This document shows, in pieces, positions 39,301 to 51,300 of a DNA stretch of 64,000 bases. The stretch's first letter is position 1. Each line of letters starts with the position of its first letter. A program made the position numbers and the translations under genes. The notes beneath the pieces are model-generated. The model had not been told where the DNA came from, searched no databases, and worked only from the letters and a program-made list of their open reading frames with translations. Source of the stretch: Epiperipatus broadwayi (Eukaryota > Onychophora > Udeonychophora > Euonychophora > Peripatidae). The DNA is taken from positions 8,720,085-8,784,084 of the forward strand of contig JAQFVV010012396.1 in assembly GCA_028023455.1 (NCBI GenBank), read 5' to 3'.

Positions 39301-42300
39301 ATCAGTATTGTTAAACAGAATTTTCTACAATCTATGCATAAACATATATGAGTATTTGTTATTTTGAAAAATTACCTCTCATTAATAATTTGTAATTAAA
39401 ATATTTGCCAGAATGTTAGAATCTGAATATATTTAGAATTGCGCAGACATATTCATATTTAAATAGCTGTATTTTTTGTTGTTGTTCTAAAACTAATTGT
39501 ACAAGCACTCATACTGACATACTTTTATAAATGATTTCCATTTAATTGATTTTCTTCAAATAAAAAATGAAATAATTCATGATAATCTTTTTCAAAATTT
39601 ATGTTGGTAATGAATTTGAAAAATTGGAATTATTTTTTACAAGACACCATAATTTTTAAACGAATTACTGTACAATGAATAATAAAAAAAGCATTTACAA
39701 AATTGTGTAAATAAGACTATGGGAATGATTATTTTTAACTTCTTTTTTTTTTAAATCGTTGTTGTTAAGCCAAAAAGTTCTGCATAAGAAACAGTTAAAA
39801 TTAAATAATGCTAATCATTAATTATCTAATAGTCAACAAATTTTTGACAACAATTATTAAACTAGAAAAATAGTGTCAAAACAAAGATGATAAATGTTAT
39901 ACTCTATAAATAGTCATTGAAATATGTTTAAAGCAATATGATAAAATCCATAAGGGAACAAATAATGATAAAATAACTACATTGACTATTCATATTTTCT
40001 TCTTACATTTTTTCTAAAATTTATTATAATCTAAGTGTAATTAAATTTCTTTTATGTTTTTATTTACTCAGCTTATGATGATGTTAATATTAGTCAAGAA
40101 AATAGTGTTTACTTCTTTTGTCTTGATATAATATTTAGGGATGTTGACATCCATAGATCTCGGTTGATTTAAAAAAATCTCTTGATAATAATGAAAGTGA
40201 ATAGAGAAATACTGGAATAGTTTAGTTATAGAGATTAATGTTAAAAATAATTCTTTAGATCCAAGTTTTCTTAGACATAATTTTATGCTGACTAAAAATA
40301 ATGTTTGCTGAGAATAGGTAAAGCAATATTAAACACACAAGCTAACCTTAATCAAAAGATTCACAAATATCACCTAATTCGTCCAATTTTATGTTACATA
40401 AATACTTAGCAAAAATATGTAATGAAGAAGTCTAATAATTGTAGTTGTTTGAATATCTTACTTCTTTTCATCTTTCACAAATTTTTTAGTAATGTATTTG
40501 TAATTATATTTTTAAAAAATTTAGAATGCCGTAATGTAAAACATTAAATCAGTTTTTAAATAATTACAGAATGCAAAACTTTCCCAATAACTTTCTAAAG
40601 AACATTGAAGTAGAAAGCATATCTTACCAAATTAGTAAGGATTTAAGATTAAAAATATTCTAAATTTTATTAGTGTTTTTATAATAACAAGTATTTTTTT
40701 AAAAGAAAATTATTTAATTAAGTCAAAATGTTTTTTTTTATTTTTCGATTACCAAAATGACGATTAATTAAAAATAGGCATTATTTATATTAAGTTCTTT
40801 ACAGAAGGCAGGTTTAATTTATAATGCAACAATACTATAAAGACAACCTAATTATCAGCTAGTTCATTATTTCTCCAAATAAAATGTTTGCTTTCTTTTC
40901 ATTCATAAATTTATTTGGCATTTTTTATTTGAGAAATTCAATAAACATACACAGGCTATAAAATGATTTTTTTAAAGAACTAAAATATTATAATGGAGAA
41001 GATGAGGATAAATGGAATCAAATTGAAGTGAGCAATGCTCATTTAAATAATCTGTGTAGACTTATGGAAATTATAGGTTATAATTTGTATATGAGACAAT
41101 AATAAAATTTAAATTGTTTAAAATCAATAAAAAATATTATACCAGAAAGGGAATTTATAATGTAATCATAATAGCTAATAAAAAAGTTATATATAAAGAT
41201 AATAAATTAACATTGAGGCTGACTAATGGGATTTATTTTGCATTAAAATCATAAATTTAATACTAATTATAATAAATATTAACTATGTGTAAGTTAAATA
41301 TAATTCATTTCAAACATTAATTCTTAGCCACTAATATATAACAAAAGTATTAAATAATTGTTTTATAAGGTAAATTAAATTAATGATAATTTCTAGTCAT
41401 CTTTTATTATAACATCTTTATTAGGTGTAGGTTTAAGATTAAGATATTCTTTCATTTCAGAAATGTAAATAAATGATTAGAATCTGTAGTTAGTAGCATA
41501 TAATTATTTTAGCTTTTTTTTCTAATGTTTGTTTCATACTTCGTCTTCAATTTTATTTGTTCATCTTATGTTCAACATTGACATAAATCTCTACCTGTTT
41601 TTTAAATTCACATTTATAATTGAGTATTTTCTCACCCATTTATTTAATACTTATTTTCAATACGGATGTCCATTGACCTATTCTTATGTGCACAATCACA
41701 TATGCATTATTTCTATTCTGAGATAGTTCTAAATGTCTACACAATACTATTTCTTTCATTTTTATATAATCTTTTTTTTTTTCCAATTATATTATCTGAT
41801 TATCTAATGCATGGAATCTTGTACAACTCTCTCACCAAAAATTAACATTGTGTAATTAAATTTGAAACTGTTAAAAATAAAATTAATATTTTTCTTTCAC
41901 ATAGTAGATCATGGATAATCTTTTAACTTAGAGTGAATATAAAGAAAGCCTGTAAGTAACTTTCTTTTATAAGTGTATTGGGAATTGATAATACAAAACA
42001 GAAAAACAGTTAAGCTGAAATACTATCAAACATATTATTTTCTTTGACTTAAAAATATTACTTTTCTATTTTATTTGAACTGTAATGTAAACATATAAAA
42101 CTGCTTTTATATCAGCATTTTGTTAATAAATTATTACATTTCATTTCTCTATATATTCTTTTCATTGAAAACATAAGCAATGTTAAAATTGAAATCCTGA
42201 TAAAATTATTTTTACTTTTAGGTATGTGTAAATTTTAAATTATGTTTTTTCCTTTTTTTTCTTTTGGCCATACCATATTTTGAAAATGCTTGCCTTATCA

Positions 42301-45300
42301 GTGTTTGAACTTTGGTACAATAACTGTAGAGAAGATTATATATTTTCGTGGATAATTAAAAGAATATAATAACACTGGCACATCTGTTCTTTTTTCACTT
42401 TGTCTTTCAATTTTTGTAGCTAATTTAAACTTTTCTTTCAAATAAATACTTTAACATATATTTTGTTTAAAACTGATATATTTTTTTTTAAATTTCAGCC
42501 TTAACACTATTTTTTTAGATAGATGTTCAATCATAATAAAACTTATTTTGCATAATCTTTTTATTTATTTATTATTAATAATCAAAAAAAATTAAATGGA
42601 TTTTTTTTCGATTTCTAAACTTTTTTGCAATAAATTCTTATTTGTTTTCTAATAATGTTGACCAATGCAGTACAGAAATGTATTTAAGAAAAATTAGTAA
42701 TTAAAGTTTAATAATATTCTTTTCACTTGTTATTATAATATTCTTTTCACTTGTTATTTTAGCAAAAGATCAAAAATTGATTAATTTTTTCAATAACATG
42801 AGTTGACATGTTCAAAGCAAATTATAATGTTTGGCAATGTACATTAATATAATTCTCTCTATTAGTTTAGGAAATAATTTGAAAATTATAATTTCTGTTT
42901 TGTTTTGATTAGCAAGTTACGTACTATAAATAGTTTTTTAAATATTTTTCAAAACATTTGTATTTTAAATTTATATCATTATGTATAATATTTACTATTT
43001 TAAAGAATAAATGCCTGATTTATATTACAAACATGGAAAATGTTTTTAATAAATTTATTACCAAATTTTTAAGATGTCTATTTTTATAAATTTTGGGTGC
43101 TTCATTTTTGATGTTCTTGTCAGAAATGATAGAGGAAAAAAAATCATAAAGATGAATCATTATTTTTATTTTAAAATGAAAGCAGGGAATTGAATTAAAT
43201 AAAGTGGAGAAAGTAAGAAATATATTGAATCATTTTTATGCAATATAATGATAATGTTATAAAAATTAGTTTTTTTTCATTTTGCTTTTAAACTTTTTTT
43301 TTATATAGGATATTGTTGCGGATCACCCAAAAATGCATAAAGATGTAGTGATGATGTTTAATCATTTGGGAGATAGTAAATATGCGGCTTATTGGGCAAA
43401 ACAATTTAATCTTTCATCAGCAAACTTACCTTTCAGTATTAATTCATATCTATCAGTACCAGAAAGGTAAATATTTTATTTCACTTTTAAGTAATTTATT
43501 TTGCTAAAAATTTGAAACTTATTATCAGTCAATAAATCTTACTTTTTATATATATTGCAATTTAAGTACATATTGATTTGTATGTATATCAACTATATTT
43601 ATATAAAGTCATGATTGTGATATACCATATCAAAAATGCATTTGACTTGACTAAAATAATAGGCACTTTTAACAATTAATTCAGAGGCCGATCAAGCCAA
43701 ATGGGGGCCCCGAGCTGTAAAAATTTTGGGGCCCTCAAACTCAAGTTAGAAAAAAATAATTTCAAGAAAACTCTCATTAAGTTATTAACAAAAAGAAAAG
43801 TAATCAAAAATTTCATACCATAACACATTAAATGAATTTATTACAAAACATATTTTTTACACGAATTTCCATCTTGTTTTATTTATTGCAAATTCGTCAG
43901 TTATTTTTGCAGTATCAATTTGACTTAAAATTTCCTGCTCTATCTACAGAATGATCATATTATTTAATCTTTCTTCTCACATAGTACTCCATAAATAATT
44001 TTTTGCAAGCTTTAAAACAGAAAACAGTTTTTCTCTTGAGGCATTAGATAAGGAAATTGTTAAAAAAAATTTCAATAATATTTCAACATTTGGGAATGTT
44101 CAAGATATTTCTTTGGCAGCTCGATAGATGTCTGATGTGGTTTTATATTGTCCTCGTTTTCTTTTAGAAATATTAAAAAATAGTCAAATTCATCTTCAAC
44201 ATTACAAACATCAATGGCATTTTTGTAAATATTCTTAAACTTTATTATCGCATTCTTTTTTTCTTCTATTGATAAATTCCAATCAAAAATTATTCAAAAA
44301 GGCTCTACAACAACTTAATACATCTGAGTTCTTTGAGATAGTTCTGCCTTGGTGTTATCACACATGACATAAAATGAATTGACTATGAAATTTTCTCTTA
44401 TTGTAAATTCATGTCCGACTTTTTTTGTAAAATAGTTTAAAAGCCTTTAGTCTTGCAAACAGTGCCTACTAAAAATATTTTTTTTAATGATAATGTTATT
44501 AAGATGTTAACAAAGAAAATTCATTTTTACCTGTCTCCAATCAAAATATAATTTAGAAAAAACCTTCTGGAGATAAATCAGCTTCAGGAAAACAGCAAAA
44601 TTTATTTATGATAATTTTTTCAAAAGCAGAGTATTTAAATCAAATTATTAATTTGGGAGGGGTTGAATTTTTTGTGTAATTAAAAATATATATATTTACT
44701 TAATTTGGTCTAGTTTTACTTCCTGATGTCCAGTTAAAGGTTAGAATCCCATCAAAATTCAAATAAATTCCCTTCAAAAGCTTAATGCCGCGTTATAGGA
44801 GGATTGATTGTACACAAAAGAACATAATTTTCCTCAAATCCTAATGAAAAGTCATTTTAAGACCTCATGGCTTTTAGTATTCTGGGGCCCTACACGGCCG
44901 CTTGGTCCGTTTATCGCTTAATCCACCTCTGAGTTAATTATATTCTTCATTACATATAAAGCTAATGAAATGTCATCAATTATTATTTAATGTTTTTGTA
45001 AGTAATTTTAAATGTAATACCTTTATCAATTCTTTATTTTTATCACGTTTTTACCATGTAATCAAGAAATTGATATATTCTAGTATTAAAAAAATATCTG
45101 GGAATGCTATTGAAGAAACTATCTTGTTGTAATTACAATATCAATAGAAGAAAGTAGAAATTTCATAAAAAAATATTTACAAGAGATTGAATTAAGTAAT
45201 GTAACGGAATGGGGTGGTAGGATGTGGTCGCAAAAGGGGAGGTTGATCATAGTCATACCTGGGTTGATGGCAAAATCATCATCACTCCCAGTCAATTTAA

Positions 45301-48300
45301 AATGAAATATCAATAATTTACAAAAGTATATATAAGTAAGATATATTTAAGAGGACCATGAAATCAAGAGATCTCTGAGAGATCAACAGCTAAACTCCTC
45401 AAAATAATTAAAAGCATTATTATAAATCCCCTGTACATCAACTAGCATTATCAATAAATACAAGTAATACTCAAAAGAAATATTAAAAGAAACCATTCAT
45501 CATCATGAATGATCAACAATATAAAATAAAATCAACTGTCAAACTTGTTGACTGGATTGGAAATGGGTCTTTTGTAGACCAGGCTAACTATTGAGCCTTT
45601 GCCAGCTTGGGGCGATTATTTAACCATTAATTTGGAGGCACAAATTAAGTGCGAATCCAGCAGAATACATAACCAGAAAAATTTAAACAATAATGCTGGG
45701 ATATTGAAACATGCTGATCATCATCAATGCTCTGGCCACTTAAGTACCATTAATATACTGGCCAACTATAAACTTATCTTCTAATAAGACTAAACTAAAA
45801 TAAAATGTAGTGCATGGGCTTTATAAGAGTATTCTCTTTTGCGCCAACCAGGATGATGATTGATCATCTCTGGATGCCCTAAAGCACTAAATACATCCTC
45901 ATTTATATATTCATCCTGTGCTCGAATCTAGCTCAGAGAACATAAGCTCTATTACTGTATGTGACCAAGAAATGATGATTTAATACAATTTTTAACAATT
46001 GAATACAAGTTTATTAACAATTATAAAAAAAAAAAATAGTATTATGGCTCTTCACATATCAATTAAATCTTCTGATTTTGATTAACATACAATAATAACA
46101 AATTATCACATTACAATTTACATATATGTGATTAATAAAATTCAAGTTATTACATTATGACTGACATATATGTTTATATAGGCGCACAGATGCACATTAG
46201 CAATACACAATGAATATGTCTTTGAATAGACATTTAATAATAAAAAAATGATTAAATTTTTACATATAAGTTATACTTGACAAGCATTGGTATTTGCAAT
46301 ACAATTGACAGATATATATACGCACACATACATGCATGTGCATGGAATTTCTGAACATATTGAACTTTACATAAAAATAATAAATGGTTAAACTTTTTAA
46401 TTCATATTTTTAATAATGCAAATACTTTATGCTAGATTTATTTAAACCACGTATTAGTGAAATATATTAATTTATTCACATAACATATTTGAATTGTTAT
46501 ATAAAATACAATAAAAGATTTAAAATTTACATATACGTGTGTGCGAGTATGTATGCAGACTGACATTTACCTATTTTAATTTATTACAATAATAAAGTTA
46601 TTAAAATATACATTTTCACAAATAAATGCTTAGTTGAAATTATATTATAACATTCACATATTTTTTTATGGTCAGTTTTACTTTGCCAGATATTGTTTCC
46701 TTTTTTTCTCCTTTTGAAAAATAAACAAAATCAGTTTTGTAAGGATTATTGTTGATTGATTAAGTAAAAGTCTTTAAATTTAAAAACATAGATTTTAAAT
46801 ATCATTTTCACTATATCAATTATTTAAAATATTTGTTTCGATATATATATATATATCACTATCACTTTTAAAATGTCATTTTAAAATGAATTATTTATAT
46901 TTTCATTATATATAAAGTCACTCACCATTTTATATATGTCTATCTGTACACATATCTGATGTAGCATACATGTAATTAATTATTCATCCATCTCAGGAAT
47001 TCTTTTGGTGAGTTTGCTGGTTTATCATCGTTATAGTCCTGGTAAGGGTTCTGCAGTTGGTTCCACTTAGACTAGGATTTGGTAATCTTCAGGTCAGCAA
47101 GCTATTTTGTCCTCATTTGTTAGGGCTATTGATTCAGAAGTGACCCAGCTTCAAGTAAATCAAAATTCCTGTGAAGGAAAATAGTAGCAGCTCCTGGATT
47201 TACTGTCCTACCTTCAATTATTTCATGTTCATTCTCTAACTTTAGAAAACCACTGTCAGCAATATTGCAAACTTCTAGCCAACTGTTCCTCAAAAATTTA
47301 AACCAAAATTTGCAGCTAACTCTTAGCTAACTGCTTCACAAAAAAAATTAAGACAAGAACTGATAAAAAAAAAATTATTATTCAAACTTTGCAGCTGGCC
47401 AATTTTTCCACCTGCTCAAAATATTAAAACCATACTCTTCTGGTCAGCTCTTAGAAAAGCTACAAGTCAAAACTAATGGATCTTTTTTTATCAGTCTTTT
47501 TATAATCTTGGTTGGGTTAGGTGATAAAAACATAGTGTCTGATTTCAATCTGTCTAACCATTTTGAAAACAAGTTTGAAGTTTTATCAAGATATGATATA
47601 TATGTTTTTACTTTGATACCAATTAATTAAAAGATTTCAAAAATAGACATTTTTATAATTATCAGAAAACATGCTTATTTTTAAATTTTCAAAATCAGAA
47701 TAAAAATATTATTTTTTATTTATCAGACCTTTTTTAAATATTTAATTTTATAATAAAATATTATTTTAAATCCAGAGTTATTTAACCCTTTGTTTATTAT
47801 TTTTATTTCAGTGAATGTAGAAAATATCTACTACAATTTTTGTCTGTGTTTATTTCTACTTTTTCTTTACTTTATATATATATGTACACACTTTATTATT
47901 GTGTGCTATATAATCCAACATTGTTACAGTAGTAAGGGCGGGGGGACTATTCATTAATTCTCAGGTTCTTATATCTTTAAGAAAATATATTGTTTCTAGT
48001 ATTAAGTATATAGGTATTTGATTGATTTTTTTTTCATTTAGAAAAAATCTCTTTCTCAAAACAATTGCATTAAAATAAAATGAGGAATCATTTCTAATCA
48101 ATCTATCTAAATATATAAATATTTTTAACAAAATTAAATTCTAGATAATTTAATTAATCTTTACTTGATCATTTATTAATCATATCTTGTGTTTTTTTTA
48201 CTAATTTACAAGTGAAAAGATCACCATATTCTACGATCATTTAATAAGTTATTTACACATATAATTTTAAGATAATCCAAAATTTTGTATTCATTTTTTT

Positions 48301-51300
48301 AAAAAAAAAAAATAGGCATAAGGTAATTTACACACATCTTTTCCGAGTTTTCCCACCATTCCACTATTATTTGTATCAGTATAGTCTGGTAGTAATTTTA
48401 ATGGTTTTCTTAAGATTCTTATTAACAGATGTCTTTAATGATGATGTAAATTTATTTTTTTTATCCTGTGAATTATATTTAACTTTTTGTAATCTTTATT
48501 ACTAAATATTTTACAGATTTTTATATGCATAATTACAGGGATTTAAAAAACTGAAATTTAAATTAGTGGTTTATAAAGTTTTATCCTGAATGTTCCTTCC
48601 CAACCCCCCCTTTTTTTTTTCTTAAAGAAGGATTATCTTTATATGTCACAGATTATTTCCTAATTGATTGAGACATTTTTTAAGCATCTCTATTAAATCA
48701 ATTCTTTTTCTAGATATATTGATTAAAAGAAGTGAGAAAATCAAGAGTAATTGGATTATCATGTTTTTAAATCATTAGAATGTATTTGTCATTAGGATCT
48801 AATTGCAATAAATATGTTATTGAATGAAAAATAAAAGAGAATGAGAAATGATTTCAAGGAAAAGCAGTAGTTACTTATTTAATAAAACATAGTAAAAGAG
48901 AAAAAGGCTTAAGAAAGATTGTCTGAAGTTAAATGCATATTTATCAGTTAATTTCGTAATTTAAATAGTTAATTATGTACGTATTCTTTTCTCTTTTTTT
49001 TTTGCATTATAAAATTGAAATACTAATGTTATTTTGTAAAAATAGCCATCATTATTTATTATTTAAATTATTTTAAAATTATCTAAAATTGATTGTTTTT
49101 TAAATTTATGTATATACATACACTCTACACATATTTGTATATGCCAATATTTTTTTTACGTAATTTTTTTTAATATTTATTATTTAAGTTTTGAGTCTCA
49201 ATTTACAATAGCAGAAGATTTTGTTGAAGATGAAAAATTTTATTCTCTGAACATTCCTTTTGAAGAAATTTATTTTATTGATTCTTTAGAATTGTATTTG
49301 AGATGCATTCAAGATATAGAACAGGTATAAAATTTAAATTTCTTTTTGTTACCACTTTATTTTATTACTATTTGCTATTAAAGTATAGTTTTACTTAATA
49401 TCAATCATTGCACGACACCAAACATCACTTAACTTAATTTTTAGCAGCATTTATCTACAGCAAATTTCAAGAAACTATTCAATACTAAAGTAGCATACAT
49501 AAATATGGTAGAAGTTGGTAAGTTCATATTTCTATCTTTATTGAGAATTGTTGTATGCTAAACAAACTAATTTTTAAGCATTGAACAAGCAGCTTATTGA
49601 GTGTTATTGTTTATTATCTTTCATAGCATTGATTTCAAGATCAAAAAATACAAATGATAGATGCACAATAATGATATATATGTAAGTAATAGATTGAGAA
49701 ATCACTGTAATGTGTAAAAGGTAGTGGAATCTTTAAATAGCCCATTACAAAACAAAGGTGTGAATGCTCTCCATAAATAATCATTAAAGGAGAAGGGTTT
49801 ACAAGAATTGCCAACTGCTGGGTAGTTAAGGTTTGAGCTTATGTTATCACCTAACTAAACAACCTAGATGTCTGTTTACTATCAGTATTGATGACTATCT
49901 GGATATGTTATTAGTCAATAGTCTGGAAAAAAAAAATCTTATCAGACTTGAGTATGAAAAATTTTCTAGGGTTATTAAACCTTGATTAATCCTAGGTCAG
50001 AGTATGACAGACATATGCATTGGCCAATACACTAGAAAGCACTTCACATATATATTTCTCTGATTGTTTTTTCCACTCATATAACATCCTATGTTTTCTT
50101 CATGTGTTTTGAAGAATACATATAGTGATTTAAAAAATATGCAGAGTTGTCCCATTTCAATAATTTCACAAGTTATATGTGAACATATTTGTCTGAATGA
50201 TTTAGAAAAGAAGAAATGAATGTGATCAATTAAGATTTGTTATTAAAATGTTATGTTAAATGAAAAATAAAATATATGAAAAATATGTAACTGATTATTA
50301 TGTGTAATTTATGTATGTGTGTTAATATAACAAATAGAATATTATTACTTTGTGTAATGTTACATGTTGGTCAGAAATAATTTACAATAGATGAATTAAA
50401 TTGATATTTTAATTATCTTCTGATCAACAAAATAAAAGAGGGCATTTTTGGTCAAAAGGTAAAAAGAGCCATAAGCTTTTTTTTAAGTAATTGCTGTTGA
50501 AGTCGCAAAACAGAAAAGAAAGCTATTAAGATAACTCATGCATTAGCTTAAAAAAAAAGATTGCATCTTATTCCACATTAAAGAATGCTGGAAATGAAAA
50601 TAAAAAATGAGACAATTAATTTTTTTGGAAAATAAGCAGCAATAGTGAATAATTGAGATTTATTGGATAAGTATAAAACCTCTTTAAAGTTTATAATGCA
50701 GCTCTAAAATTGAGATACTAGCATAATTTGTGTTAAGGCCTCCAACAATGGCATAATACTACTGGCAAGTGACAACTATTAATTGTGTTGAATTATTATG
50801 TTGCCTCATTATGCTATACTTTGACACTAAACATCACATGATCACATCTCTTATACTAGCACATAATTGTTATTAAACAAGGCAAAACTCTCTCCATACA
50901 GTAGTGCCACCCTCTGCCAATCAGAGTAATCAATGGAGATATTGGATGAGTAGGTACTAGATAGGGATTTTATGCACAAGCCTTCTGGCATCCAGTGATT
51001 ACTCTGGTGTGCACTGATTGGCACTACTGTATGGAGAGAGTTTTGCCTTGTTCTATACTTTGACAGAGAATTAAACATAACTGAATTATAAATGATTTTT
51101 AATAAAGACTCTGTAACTTATAAAAAAAAATTCATAGAAAGGATTTAATCATTGTTTTTTCCCCTGTTACTAACTGAAGTCTAAACATTAGGTGCAAAAT
51201 ATTTTTTAGTAAAATTATTTATTTTTTATTTAAGTTTTTTTAAGATGAGATTGTTCATTGTCAGTAACCATAAGCTCAATAGTTTTAATTGTATGAACCA

